DNA of 17,187 bases, taken from contig PLNO01000030.1 in assembly GCA_003141795.1 (NCBI GenBank), forward strand, positions 4,498-21,684, in the 5' to 3' direction. The notes under the pieces were generated by a model. That model worked only from the letters and a program-made list of their open reading frames with translations. It searched no databases and was not told the DNA's origin. A program made the translations under genes and the position numbers. The DNA comes from Spirochaetaceae bacterium. Lineage in GTDB: Bacteria > Spirochaetota > Spirochaetia > SZUA-6 > Fen-1364. Below are positions 7,046 to 15,125 of this stretch, one piece after another. The number at the start of each line of letters is the position of its first letter. Positions within the stretch are counted from its first letter, which is position 1.

Positions 7046-8053
7046 ATGCATGTCGGCATCATCGGTCATGGAACCTGGCTCCCCTCGTCGTCGCTGAAAG
7101 CTGCGGATATCTCCCGTGCAACCGGTATCCCCGAAGAGGTCATCGCGCTCAAGTTCGGTGTGAAGAGCAAGCCGATAGCGGGTCCCTCCGAGACGACAGC
7201 GCTCATGGGACTGGCAGCGGCGCGGAACGCGCTTGCCGACGCAGGCATCGCGGGGGCCGGAATCGACCTCGTGATCTGGTGCGGTGCGCAGCACAAGGAC
7301 TATCCCTGCTGGCTTGCCGGACTCTACGTCGCCGAACAGATCGGGGCCCGCGGTGCGTGGAGCTTCGACATGGAGGCCATGTGTGGCTCCATGATGGCAG
7401 CGCTGGACGTGGCAAAGTCCCTCATCATCGCCCGCGGTGACCTCGATACGGTGCTCCTCGTCTCAGGGTACCGCAACAATGACCTCATCGACCTGAAGGA
7501 ACCCGGCACGCGCTTCATGCTCGACATCGGCTCGGGCGCCTCGGCGCTCGTGCTGAAGAAGAACGCCGGCCGCAACGCCGTGCTCGCCTCCGCCTTTCGC
7601 GGGGACGGCTCGTTCTCCGAGATGTGCGTGGTGCCCACGCTGGGCTCCAAGGCGTGGCCGCCGGCGCCGGGGGACGCTGAGCGCGCGCATTTCATCGTGC
7701 CCGACGAGCAATCGTTCAAGAAGAAGCTCGGCGATCTGACCCTACCCAACTTTTATGCCGTGATCCGCGAATCACTGGAGCGCTCGGGCCGCTCGGGCAT
7801 CGACTACCTCGCCATCCTCCACTTCAAGCGTAGCGCCCACGAGTCGGTGCTCAAGGAGCTGGGGCTGGGACCGGAAAACACCACGTACCTCGACGAGTAC
7901 GGGCACCTGGGGCAGAACGACCAGGTCTTGTCGCTCGAGCTCGGGTTGGCGGCGGGCAAGGTGCGTGACGGCGCGACATTGGTCTTTGTCGGCGCGGGGC
8001 TCGGTTTCGTCTGGGCCTCCACCGTTATCTCGTGGGGACCCTGTGAGGGATAA
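7046..8053 (+). CDS. Second KASIII-like protein with non-canonical active site
   Basis: A 335-aa thiolase-superfamily protein of the KASIII type, clearly different from the leftward one. It shows VGIIGHGTWLPSSSL at the N-terminus, a predicted nucleophile Cys113 in SFDMEAMCGSMMAAL, IGSGASALVL (161-170) and VGAGLGFVWA near the end. The FabH His region reads AILHFKRS: by alignment with the leftward paralogue Leu258 sits at the His position and His259 is shifted by one. The FabH Asn region reads EYGHLGQN, so Asn is replaced by His287. The ATG at 7046 is preferred because GGAG lies 8 nt upstream; an in-frame ATG at 7031 overlaps operator O2 and lacks a ribosome site. It is the first gene of the long rightward transcript, 9 bp before the SDR gene. 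Chemistry is unknown; a heteromer with the leftward KASIII-like protein is possible. Confidence 0.8.
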   Translation: MHVGIIGHGTWLPSSSLKAADISRATGIPEEVIALKFGVKSKPIAGPSETTALMGLAAARNALADAGIAGAGIDLVIWCGAQHKDYPCWLAGLYVAEQIGARGAWSFDMEAMCGSMMAALDVAKSLIIARGDLDTVLLVSGYRNNDLIDLKEPGTRFMLDIGSGASALVLKKNAGRNAVLASAFRGDGSFSEMCVVPTLGSKAWPPAPGDAERAHFIVPDEQSFKKKLGDLTLPNFYAVIRESLERSGRSGIDYLAILHFKRSAHESVLKELGLGPENTTYLDEYGHLGQNDQVLSLELGLAAGKVRDGATLVFVGAGLGFVWASTVISWGPCEG

Positions 8054-8062
8054 GGAGACGAC

Positions 8063-8800
8063 ATGCGGTTGAAGGGAAAGGTGTGCGTCGTGACGGGCGG
8101 CGCGCGGGGCATCGGCAGGGGGATCGTGGAGATCTTCGTGAAGGAAGGGGCGGAGCGCGTGTGGGCGCTGGACGTCAATCAAGCCGAGCTCACCGCGCTG
8201 GAGAACAGCCTTCCCGCTGTCAGGGGGGCGGCGGTGGACGTGACGGACTCCGCCGCCGTGAATGCTCTTGTGGAACGCATCAAGGCGGATTCCGGCAGGA
8301 TCGACATCCTCGTGAACAACGCCGGCATCACCCGCGACGCGCTGATCCAGAAGATGACCGACGCCGACTGGGACGCGGTGATCAACGTGAACCTCAAGGG
8401 CGTGTTCGTCATGACCCGTGCGGTCGCGCCCCTGATGATGGAGGCAGGCACGGGATCCATCGTCAGCATCAGCTCGGTTGTCGGCCTCGACGGCAACATC
8501 GGCCAGAGCAACTACGCGGCAAGCAAGGGTGGGGTCGTCTCCATGACGAAGGGATGGGCGCGTGAGTTCGCCCGTAAGGGCGCGAAGGTACGGGCGAACG
8601 CGGTGTCGCCCGGCTACACGCGCACGCCGATGATCGCCTCGGTCCCCGAGAAGGTGCTGGAGCCGATCATCGCACGCACGCCGCTGGGGAGGCTCGCGGA
8701 GATACGCGACATCGCCAACGCCGTGCTTTTCCTGTCCAGCGACGATGCTGAGTTCATCACGGGCCAGGTCCTGCGCGTGGACGGCGGCCTGGTGCTCTAG
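8063..8800 (+). CDS. SDR-family dehydrogenase, FabG-like, probably NAD-dependent 3-hydroxyacyl-CoA type
   Basis: Classical short-chain dehydrogenase/reductase, 245 aa. It has the nucleotide motif TGGARGIG (11-18), NNAG (85-88), Asn110, Ser138, and the catalytic YxxxK pair Tyr151/Lys155, followed by VSPGYTRTPM. Asp37 ends the second beta strand (ALDVNQ), which in this family usually selects NAD(H) over NADP(H). That argues for an oxidative, catabolic 3-hydroxyacyl-CoA to 3-oxoacyl-CoA step rather than fatty-acid synthesis (inference). The ATG at 8063 follows AAGGAG with a 5-nt spacer. The gene lies in the rightward transcript between the KASIII-like enzyme and the transporter. Substrate not identifiable. 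Confidence 0.9.
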   Translation: MRLKGKVCVVTGGARGIGRGIVEIFVKEGAERVWALDVNQAELTALENSLPAVRGAAVDVTDSAAVNALVERIKADSGRIDILVNNAGITRDALIQKMTDADWDAVINVNLKGVFVMTRAVAPLMMEAGTGSIVSISSVVGLDGNIGQSNYAASKGGVVSMTKGWAREFARKGAKVRANAVSPGYTRTPMIASVPEKVLEPIIARTPLGRLAEIRDIANAVLFLSSDDAEFITGQVLRVDGGLVL

Positions 8801-8860
8801 AGAGAAGGTTCGGATGTTCGCAAATCTGGGGACGCTCTGCGGCCCCGAAGGAGGACGGTC

Positions 8861-10060
8861 ATGAGGAAGCTGATCGTGGGATTGGCGTGCTTCACGCTGC
8901 TCGCGGTATCTGCGTTCGGGCAGAACGTGATCAAGCTGGGCGCGAACTGGCCCCTGGCTGACGTGAGCGGAATGGAATGCTCGAAGGCGGCGCAGCTCGC
9001 CGTTGACGAGATCAACGGAGCCGGCGGCGTTCTGGGCAAGAAGCTGCAGCTCGTCGTCGTGGACGACGAAGGCAAGGGCGACAAGGGCGTGGCGGCCATC
9101 GAAAAGCTCGCCACTGTCGACAAGGTCGACGTGCTACTCGGCGGCATCGCTTCGGGCGTCGCGGTAGCACAGATCCCGATACTGAAGAAATACCAGCTCG
9201 TCACCGTGGCCACGGGTGCCGCGGCAAGCGCGAGCGTGGAGAAGTCACTCGGGGCGGATTCGGACTGGTATTTCCACCTGCATCCGTGGGACTACAATCA
9301 GGGCCAGAGCTACGCGGACGGGTGGGATGCCATCCAGAAGAAGTATCCGAACGTTTCGATCAAGAAGATCTTCCTGGCGTATGAGGAAGGCGCTTTCGGC
9401 AAGTCCTCCTTCGACGCCTCCAAGGTCCTCTTCGGTACCCGTTACACCTTCGACGGGGCGTCCTTCAAGAGCGCGCTCATGGGCGGCTCCGACTACTCCT
9501 CGGTGCTGCAGGCGGCCAAAGAGTTCAAGCCCGACCTGTTCATCTGGGCCGGCTACGCGCAGGACGCCCTCCCGCTGCTCGAGCAGTCCAAGGCCATGAG
9601 GTTCTCCCCGCCCATTTTCCTCGGCGCACCCCCCGCGTGGCCCGTCGACATGGGCAAGTCGCCGCTCGCGGAAAACGTGATGCTCTACGGCATGTGGGCG
9701 CCCTCCATCAACGACATCAGCCCCGTGAGCAAGAAGTTCTACGACTCCTACGTCGCAGCGAACAAGACGCCGCCCACGAGCTACTTCGCGGCGCTCTCCT
9801 ACAGCGCCGTGTACATCATCGCGGACGCCGTGAAGCGCGCAGGTGGCACGGACAAGGCGAAACTCATCGCCGCGCTGGAGGCCACGAAGTACGCGTCGCC
9901 CCTCGGTGAGACCATCACCTTCACGCCGTCGAACATCATCAAGCACCAGGGGATCAAGAACCAGAAGATCCTCCAGTGGCAGAACGGACGCCAGGAGGTG
10001 ATCTGGCCTTTCGAAGTTCAGTCCAAGTCCCTCGTGTACCCGCTTCCCGCGTGGAAGTAG
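8861..10060 (+). CDS. livK: Liv/HAAT-type ABC transporter periplasmic binding protein
   Basis: Periplasmic substrate-binding protein of the branched-chain amino acid/HAAT family, 399 aa. The N-terminus MRKLIVGLACFTLLAVSAFG-Q is a signal peptide with likely cleavage after AFG; the Cys at position 10 is too early for a lipobox. The mature part has family blocks LAVDEINGAGGVLGKKLQLV and GKGDKGVAAIEKL. It ends VYPLPAWK, an ending I associate with HAAT proteins that bind organic or aromatic acids rather than leucine. The ATG at 8861 follows AAGGAGG with a 6-nt spacer. The 60-bp gap before it shows no clear promoter. Next to CoA-transferase and thiolase genes the ligand is more likely a carboxylic acid than an amino acid (inference). 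Confidence 0.92.
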   Translation: MRKLIVGLACFTLLAVSAFGQNVIKLGANWPLADVSGMECSKAAQLAVDEINGAGGVLGKKLQLVVVDDEGKGDKGVAAIEKLATVDKVDVLLGGIASGVAVAQIPILKKYQLVTVATGAAASASVEKSLGADSDWYFHLHPWDYNQGQSYADGWDAIQKKYPNVSIKKIFLAYEEGAFGKSSFDASKVLFGTRYTFDGASFKSALMGGSDYSSVLQAAKEFKPDLFIWAGYAQDALPLLEQSKAMRFSPPIFLGAPPAWPVDMGKSPLAENVMLYGMWAPSINDISPVSKKFYDSYVAANKTPPTSYFAALSYSAVYIIADAVKRAGGTDKAKLIAALEATKYASPLGETITFTPSNIIKHQGIKNQKILQWQNGRQEVIWPFEVQSKSLVYPLPAWK

Positions 10061-10073
10061 AAACGTAAGCTGA

Positions 10074-10103
10074 GCAGCCCGGCCGTGCAAATGGTCGGGC
10101 TGC
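10074..10103 (+). repeat. Intercistronic stem-loop after livK
   Basis: An 11-bp stem with one G-T wobble (GCAGCCCGGCC / GGTCGGGCTGC) encloses an 8-nt loop, 13 nt past the livK stop and ahead of the livH start. There is no T-run, so it more likely protects the 3' end of a processed livK message than terminates transcription. The sugar operon has its own stem-loop at the equivalent place. Confidence 0.65.
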
Positions 10104-10120
10104 CGTTCGCAAAGGACCTC

Positions 10121-11062
10121 ATGGTGACAAACGTGATAAGGCCACGACTCGGACGGTACATTCTCTGGTGCGCGGTTGCGGCCGCGGCCGTTGTCGGTAT
10201 CCTGCTCTGGAAGCCCTCCGCACTCGTGTTCGGTGTGCAGAGAGCAGGGCTGTACGCGGCGGTTGCCATTCCCATGGCTCTGGTCCTCGGGATCGTGCAC
10301 ATCGTGAACCTCGCCCACGGGGAGTTCATGATGGTTGCCGCGTATCTCGCCTACTTCGCGGCGCGCATCCTCGGGCTCGATCCCTTCATCTCCCTCATCC
10401 CCGTCGCGATCGTCATGGCGGCCTTCGGGCTCGTCGTGTACCTGGTCACGATCAAGCACGCGCTGAAGGCCCCCGAGCTCAACCAGCTCATCCTCACCTT
10501 CGGTCTGGGGATCGCTCTGAGCCAGTCGGTGAACCTCATGTTCACCTCGCAGTCCTGGAAGCTGTCCCTGGACTACGTGTCCACCTCCGCAACGATCGGT
10601 GAGCTCAGCTTCGGGGTCTTCGATTTCGTCTATGCGGCCGTCGCGATCGCGCTCGCCGTGGGCCTCAAGCTCTTCCTCACCCGTACGCGGTTCGGCAAGG
10701 CGGCACTCGCCGTTGGGCAGAACCCCCGGGGAGCGGCAATCGTCGGGATCAACGTGGACAGGACCTATGCGATCGTCTTCGCCCTGGCCGTAGGTCTGGT
10801 CGGCGCCGTGGGCTCCGTGTTTCTCACGAAGCAGGCCATTTTCCCGCTCGTTGGCGGGCCGTACACGATGAAGTCCTTCTGCCTCGTCGCCATGGCGGGT
10901 GTGGGCAACATCGTCGGCGTGCTGTACTGCAGCCTCGCCCTCGGGCTCTCGGAGAGCATCATCAACAGCATCAGGGGATATTCGGGCTGGTCGAACATCG
11001 TGTTCTTCGCGATCATCATCGCCACGATCCTCGTGCGGTCCTTCCGGGAGAAGAAAGCGTGA
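10121..11062 (+). CDS. livH: Liv-type ABC transporter inner-membrane permease LivH
   Basis: Membrane permease, 313 aa, usual length for LivH. It has about eight hydrophobic segments and the diagnostic [21 protein letters not shown] block near residues 60-80, then [12 protein letters not shown] (cytoplasmic loop facing the ATPases) and a C-terminal [23 protein letters not shown]. The ATG at 10121 is chosen because AAAGGA lies just upstream; earlier in-frame GTG 10085 and ATG 10091 fall within a stem-loop and have no ribosome site. The stop overlaps the GTG start of livM (GTGA). Confidence 0.92.
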   Translation: MVTNVIRPRLGRYILWCAVAAAAVVGILLWKPSALVFGVQRAGLYAAVAIPMALVLGIVHIVNLAHGEFMMVAAYLAYFAARILGLDPFISLIPVAIVMAAFGLVVYLVTIKHALKAPELNQLILTFGLGIALSQSVNLMFTSQSWKLSLDYVSTSATIGELSFGVFDFVYAAVAIALAVGLKLFLTRTRFGKAALAVGQNPRGAAIVGINVDRTYAIVFALAVGLVGAVGSVFLTKQAIFPLVGGPYTMKSFCLVAMAGVGNIVGVLYCSLALGLSESIINSIRGYSGWSNIVFFAIIIATILVRSFREKKA

Positions 11063-12030
11063 CGCGCGCCGTCAGGTTCGCCCTGCCCGCCGTCGTGATC
11101 GCGGCTGCTGTCGTCATCCCCTTCGTCACCGGCCCGTATCCCCTCGCTGTCGCCCGCAGCGTGCTGATCTACATGGCCCTGGCGGTGAGCTGGGACATGC
11201 TGCTGAGGTCGGGGCAGATATCCTTCGGCATTGCGGGGTTCTTCGGTATCGGCGCCTATGCCGCCGCCATCTCCGTGCTGCGCCTCGGCGTCCCCCCGCT
11301 CCTTTCCATCCTCTGCGCCGGGGTGTTCGCGGCGCTGGTGGCGTTCCTCATGGGCTTCGTCATCCTCAGGCTGCGCGCCGTGTATTTCTCCATAACGACC
11401 CTGGCCCTTGCTGAGATCTTCCGCGTGATCGTGCAGAACTGGGGTGACTTCACCGGCGGCCCCGAAGGCATGGTCCTTCCGTCGTTGATCTTCAAAGGCG
11501 ACTCCCGGGCCCTCTACTGGCTCGCCCTCGGCGCCGTGCTGCTTGCGTGCGCCGTTTCGGCGTTCTTCCAGCGCTCGCGCCTGCGCTTCGCGCTCACGGC
11601 GATCCGCAACAACGAGCTCAGCGCCCGGTCCAGCGGGATCCACATCTTCAAGTACCTCATGATCGCCTTCGTGACGACGTCCTTCATCCAGGGAATCGTC
11701 GGCGGGATCCAGCTCCAGGGGTACGGGTACGCATCGCCGGACTCGGTGTTCGATGCCTACTACACCCTTCTGCCCCTCGCCATGGCCCTCCTTGGCGGGA
11801 TCTACAGCACGCCCGGACCGATCCTCGGAGCGATCCTCCTCGGTGTGGCCGCGGAGTACCTGAAACTGAAGATACCCTATGGTCACCTCGTCGTGTACGG
11901 CATCATCATCGTGCTCGTCATCCTCCTCATGCCGCAGGGGCTCTACGGTCTGTACCGCAAACGTTCGGGGCTGCGTGCAGCGGCACGCGCGCCGGCGGCG
12001 CCCGCGCAAAAGGGGGCGACCCGTGGCTGA
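11059..12030 (+). CDS. livM: Liv-type ABC transporter inner-membrane permease LivM
   Basis: Membrane permease, 323 aa. It shows the LivM signature [20 protein letters not shown] near residues 35-55, [18 protein letters not shown] near 105-125, and [14 protein letters not shown] near 180, followed by [13 protein letters not shown] and [14 protein letters not shown] at the C-terminal membrane edge. The start is GTG at 11059, overlapping the livH stop, with GGGAG 8 nt upstream. The last ~20 residues are Ala/Arg-rich. The gene overlaps livG by 8 bp. Confidence 0.92.
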   Translation: MTRAVRFALPAVVIAAAVVIPFVTGPYPLAVARSVLIYMALAVSWDMLLRSGQISFGIAGFFGIGAYAAAISVLRLGVPPLLSILCAGVFAALVAFLMGFVILRLRAVYFSITTLALAEIFRVIVQNWGDFTGGPEGMVLPSLIFKGDSRALYWLALGAVLLACAVSAFFQRSRLRFALTAIRNNELSARSSGIHIFKYLMIAFVTTSFIQGIVGGIQLQGYGYASPDSVFDAYYTLLPLAMALLGGIYSTPGPILGAILLGVAAEYLKLKIPYGHLVVYGIIIVLVILLMPQGLYGLYRKRSGLRAAARAPAAPAQKGATRG

Positions 12031-12742
12031 CCTCGAGATCACGAATCTCTGCAAACGGTTCGGCGGCCTGGTTGCGGTGAACGACGTCACCTTCTCCCTG
12101 GGGTGCGGGGAGATCCTCGGCGTGATCGGGCCCAACGGGGCGGGAAAGACTACCTTCATCAACCTCGTCTCTGGAGTGTATCTCCCCACGAGCGGCCAGA
12201 TCAGTTTCAAGGGCCGCGACATCACCAATGTGCCCGCGCACCGGCGGGCCCAGATGGGAATCTCCCGGACCTTCCAGATCATCCATCCCCTGGAAAATCT
12301 CACCGTGGTGGAAAACGTCATGCTCGGCTTCATCTTCAGCCGCCGCAAAGGGTTGCAGGAGGCGCGCCGCTCCGCGGAGGCGCTCTGTGAATCGCTGGGC
12401 CTGACGGGGATCACGCGGGAGGTGTCCCAGATCACGATGCTGGAGCTGAAGAAGATGGAGATCGCGCATGCCCTTGCCAATGATCCCTCGATCCTCTTCC
12501 TCGACGAGGTCATGGCCGGATTGAACGTCGACGAGACGAGGGAGCTCGTGACGCTCGTGCAGAGGATCGCGCGGGAGCACAATATCGGCGTCGGGGTGGT
12601 CGAGCACGTGATGAGCGTCATTCGGGACCTCACCCACCGGGTCATCGTGTTGGAAGCGGGGGAGATCATCGCTGCCGGGCCCTATGAGCAGGTGGCCAGG
12701 GACCAGCGGGTCATCGCCGCCTACCTCGGCGGAGGCGCGTGA
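12023..12742 (+). CDS. livG: Liv-type ABC transporter ATPase LivG (degenerate signature motif)
   Basis: Cytoplasmic ATPase, 239 aa. Walker A is GPNGAGKT (36-43), the Q-loop region is [16 protein letters not shown], and Walker B reads [13 protein letters not shown]. The ABC signature, normally LSGGQ, is [15 protein letters not shown]. This divergent form, together with DEVMAGL, is known in a subset of LivG proteins, so the protein is probably functional, working beside LivF, which has a canonical signature. The start is GTG at 12023, 6 nt after AAAGGGGG and inside the end of livM. Longer upstream extension of the frame is only livM sequence. The stop overlaps the livF start (TGATG). Confidence 0.92.
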   Translation: MADLEITNLCKRFGGLVAVNDVTFSLGCGEILGVIGPNGAGKTTFINLVSGVYLPTSGQISFKGRDITNVPAHRRAQMGISRTFQIIHPLENLTVVENVMLGFIFSRRKGLQEARRSAEALCESLGLTGITREVSQITMLELKKMEIAHALANDPSILFLDEVMAGLNVDETRELVTLVQRIAREHNIGVGVVEHVMSVIRDLTHRVIVLEAGEIIAAGPYEQVARDQRVIAAYLGGGA

Positions 12743-13443
12743 TGCTCGAGATCAGGGACCTCGCGTGCGGCTACGGCCGCATCCCCGTTCTCACGAAGGT
12801 GAGCATCTCCGTCGGCAATGAGTCGGTCGGATTGTTCGGGCCCAACGGAGCGGGGAAAACGACGCTCATCAACGCGATCATGGGGATCATCAGGCCGCGC
12901 GCCGGATCGATCGAGGCGGACGGTCGGGACCTCACCAGGCTTCCGACGCACGAGATCGCGCGGACGGGCATCGCCCTCGTCCCGCAGGAACGGGAGCTCT
13001 TCCCCGGCATGTCGGTCGCGGACAACCTCGAGCTCGGCGCCGCCTACATCCCCCACGCGAAAGACGGCATCGAAGCGCAGCGGGAGGTCGTGCTGGGGCT
13101 CTTCCCGATCCTGCGGGAGCGTTACCGCCAGCTCGTCGGCACGATGTCCGGCGGTCAGCAGCGCATGGTGGCAATCGCACGGGCGCTCATGGCCAACCCG
13201 CGCCTGCTCATCCTCGACGAGCCGTCCCTCGGCCTTCAGCCCTCCATCGTGTCGGAGGTCTTCGAGAAGCTCGCGCAGCTCAAGGCGGGCATCTCCATCC
13301 TCGTCACGGAGCAGAACGTGCGGGAGAGCCTGCGCGCGGTGGACCGCGGCTACGTGCTGGAAAACGGGGCGGTTGCGCTGGAAGACACGGCCGCGGGCCT
13401 TTCAAACAATCCCCACGTCATCCGCTCCTACCTGGGGATATAG
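12742..13443 (+). CDS. livF: Liv-type ABC transporter ATPase LivF
   Basis: Cytoplasmic ATPase, 233 aa, usual LivF length. Walker A is GPNGAGKT (33-40), Q-loop region ALVPQERELFPGMSV, canonical signature MSGGQQRMVAIARAL, Walker B LLILDEPSLGL, and the His of the switch region replaced by Gln in VTEQNV, which is normal for LivF. The ATG at 12742 overlaps the livG stop; a GTG one codon earlier is a possible alternative. A GGAGG site is 6 nt upstream. It completes a full K-H-M-G-F transporter set. Confidence 0.93.
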   Translation: MLEIRDLACGYGRIPVLTKVSISVGNESVGLFGPNGAGKTTLINAIMGIIRPRAGSIEADGRDLTRLPTHEIARTGIALVPQERELFPGMSVADNLELGAAYIPHAKDGIEAQREVVLGLFPILRERYRQLVGTMSGGQQRMVAIARALMANPRLLILDEPSLGLQPSIVSEVFEKLAQLKAGISILVTEQNVRESLRAVDRGYVLENGAVALEDTAAGLSNNPHVIRSYLGI

Positions 13444-13445
13444 CA

Positions 13446-14246
13446 GTGGCGCGGGCAACGGTGAACGGTGTCGAGCTCCAGTACGAGCTCTCGGGGACGG
13501 GAGAGGACACGATCGTCTTCCTCAACGGGATCGCCATGTCGATCGCCCACTGGAAGCCGATCGCCGAGTCCCTCGGTCAGCGTCATCGTTGCCTGAGCCT
13601 CGACCTGAGGGGTCAGCTCCTGAGCCCTCAGGCACGGAGCGGCAATCCCATCAGTCTTTCGGACCACGTCGAGGACCTCCGCGCTCTCGTCGAAAGCCTG
13701 GGGATCGCGAAAGCTCATCTGGTCGGGACCTCTTACGGCTCTGAGGTCGCCATGATGTTCGCAGCCCGGCATCCCGTCATGACGGCAAGCCTCGTCGTCA
13801 TCGACGGCGTGAGCCAGCTTGACCCGCTGCTGCGGGCTATTGCGGAGGGCTGGAAGGCCGCGGCGCTCGCCGACCCTCTCGCGTTCTATCGCACGATCGT
13901 TCCCTGGAACTATTCAGCGGCCTACATCGGCACGAACGCCGAAGCGCTTGCACGGAGAGAAACCGCCGTTGCCGGGCTGCCGCGCGGATACTTCGAGGAC
14001 TTCGCGGCGCTGTGCGATGCATTCCTCGACATCGACATCACGCCGTTGCTCCCGCGGATAGCGTGTCCCACGCTCGTCCTGGTGGGGGAGAAGGACATCC
14101 TGAAGCACGCGGGCTTCGCGCGGATCATCACGAGCGGCGTCCCCGGGGCGCGGATGCGGATCCTCCCGGGCGCGGGCCACGCCGTGGTGGTCGAAAAGCC
14201 GCAGGCCGTGCTCGCCGAGGTGCAGGCGTTCCTGGACGGGATCTGA
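13446..14246 (+). CDS. Alpha/beta hydrolase 1
   Basis: Alpha/beta hydrolase fold protein, 266 aa. The oxyanion-side strand is IVFLNGIAMSIAHW (23-36), the nucleophile elbow GTSYGS gives Ser96, and the acid and base are Asp217 (VGEKD) and His245 (GAGHAVVVEKP). Full triad, so likely active. The loop after strand 3 reads LNGIA rather than the common HG. It resembles the broad 3-oxoadipate enol-lactonase/C-C hydrolase/esterase group; sequence alone does not choose among these. The GTG start at 13446 is 2 nt after the livF stop, with a GGGG stretch about 9 nt upstream, so it is probably coupled to the transporter genes. No signal peptide, hence cytoplasmic. Confidence 0.85.
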   Translation: MARATVNGVELQYELSGTGEDTIVFLNGIAMSIAHWKPIAESLGQRHRCLSLDLRGQLLSPQARSGNPISLSDHVEDLRALVESLGIAKAHLVGTSYGSEVAMMFAARHPVMTASLVVIDGVSQLDPLLRAIAEGWKAAALADPLAFYRTIVPWNYSAAYIGTNAEALARRETAVAGLPRGYFEDFAALCDAFLDIDITPLLPRIACPTLVLVGEKDILKHAGFARIITSGVPGARMRILPGAGHAVVVEKPQAVLAEVQAFLDGI

Positions 14247-14254
14247 GTAAAGAG

Positions 14255-14327
14255 ATGCCGCAAGCTCGCGGCCGGAAACGAATGCCGCAAGCTCGCGGCC
14301 GGAAACGAATGCCGCTTGCGCGGCCGG
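14255..14327 (+). repeat. 27-bp tandem repeat, 2.7 copies, each forming a small hairpin
   Basis: Two exact 27-bp units (14255-14281 and 14282-14308; each begins ATGCCGCAAGCTCGCGGCCG and ends GAAACGA) are followed by a shortened, diverged third (14309-14327, ATGCCGCTTGCGCGGCCGG). Each unit holds a GCCGC/GCGGC inverted repeat, so the RNA would form three small hairpins in a row. It fills most of the 93-bp gap between the two hydrolase genes. Confidence 0.9.
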
Positions 14328-14339
14328 GGGGAGGGCTGC

Positions 14340-15125
14340 ATGGACGGACACTTCGTCGATATCTCGGGCGCCCGCGTGTTCTACGTCGAACGCGGCAGCG
14401 GCATCCCCCTCCTGTACGTTCACGGGAACACCGGATCGAGCCGGTGGTTCGAGCGTGTGATGGACGTACCTGGCTGCCGGGCCATCGCGCTGGACCTTCC
14501 CAATTTCGGCCGCTCGAGTCCGCTCCCCCGGGACCCTGACATCGACGGCTATGCCGACGCCGTCATCGCATTCATTGCGGCGCTCGGCTTGGACCGACCT
14601 CTCCTCGTCGGCCATTCCCTGGGCGGGGCGGTTGCCATTTCCCTTGCCGCGCGGAGCCCCGGGCTGATCAGGGGCCTCGTGCTCGTCGACTCTTCCGCGC
14701 CGTCCGGGCTCGTGACGCCTGAGGATCGCCACCCCCTCATCGATATGATGCGCACGAATCGGGACTTCCTCGCCAAGGCGTTGGCCGCCACGGTGCCGAG
14801 CCTGAAGGACCAGGATTTCTTCAATGCCCTCGTCGACGACGCCACGCGCATGGCGGTACCCGCCTGGATCGGGAACGCACGGGCGCTCAGCAGTTTCGAC
14901 TATCGCGGGCGGTGCGTGGCGTTCACGGGGTCGGTGCTCGTTCTCTGGGGCCGCAAGGACGTGATCATCACGGAAGGCATGGCCCGTGAAACAGCCGAGG
15001 CGTTTCCGCATGCCCGGCTCCAGGTCCTCGAGGACATCGGCCATTCGCCAATGGTGGAGGACCCATCGAGATTTCTCAGCACAGTGTCAGGGTTCGTTTC
15101 GGAGCTCGGAAAGGAGCGCGCATGA
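14340..15125 (+). CDS. Alpha/beta hydrolase 2
   Basis: Alpha/beta hydrolase, 261 aa, different from its upstream neighbour. It has LLYVHGNTGSSRW (24-36, classic HG oxyanion loop), the elbow GHSLGG with Ser93, Asp207 (WGRKD) and His235 (DIGHSPMVEDP). The group includes epoxide hydrolases, haloperoxidase-like esterases and meta-cleavage C-C hydrolases; I cannot assign a substrate. The ATG at 14340 is chosen for its GGGGGGAGGG site; an in-frame TTG at 14316 falls in the repeat. The stop overlaps the thiolase ATG by 4 bp (ATGA). No signal peptide. Confidence 0.86.
   Translation: MDGHFVDISGARVFYVERGSGIPLLYVHGNTGSSRWFERVMDVPGCRAIALDLPNFGRSSPLPRDPDIDGYADAVIAFIAALGLDRPLLVGHSLGGAVAISLAARSPGLIRGLVLVDSSAPSGLVTPEDRHPLIDMMRTNRDFLAKALAATVPSLKDQDFFNALVDDATRMAVPAWIGNARALSSFDYRGRCVAFTGSVLVLWGRKDVIITEGMARETAEAFPHARLQVLEDIGHSPMVEDPSRFLSTVSGFVSELGKERA

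Noticed and set aside
10085..10120. Upstream GTG/ATG starts for livH
   Set aside because: They lie in the loop and arm of a stem-loop, have no ribosome site, and would add an N-terminus not typical for LivH.
10765..12669. Very long minus-strand open frame (634 codons) across livH, livM and livG
   Set aside because: It is antisense to three genes with clear family motifs and has low-complexity Arg/Glu/His composition; a GC-skew artefact.
14255..14327. CRISPR array or insertion-sequence end
   Set aside because: The units are contiguous without spacers, no cas or transposase gene is near, and no target-site duplication is visible.
14255..14335. A repeating MPQARGRKR peptide in the hydrolase spacer
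   Set aside because: It has no own ribosome site and arises from the 27-bp repeat; hairpin formation explains the sequence better than a basic peptide does.
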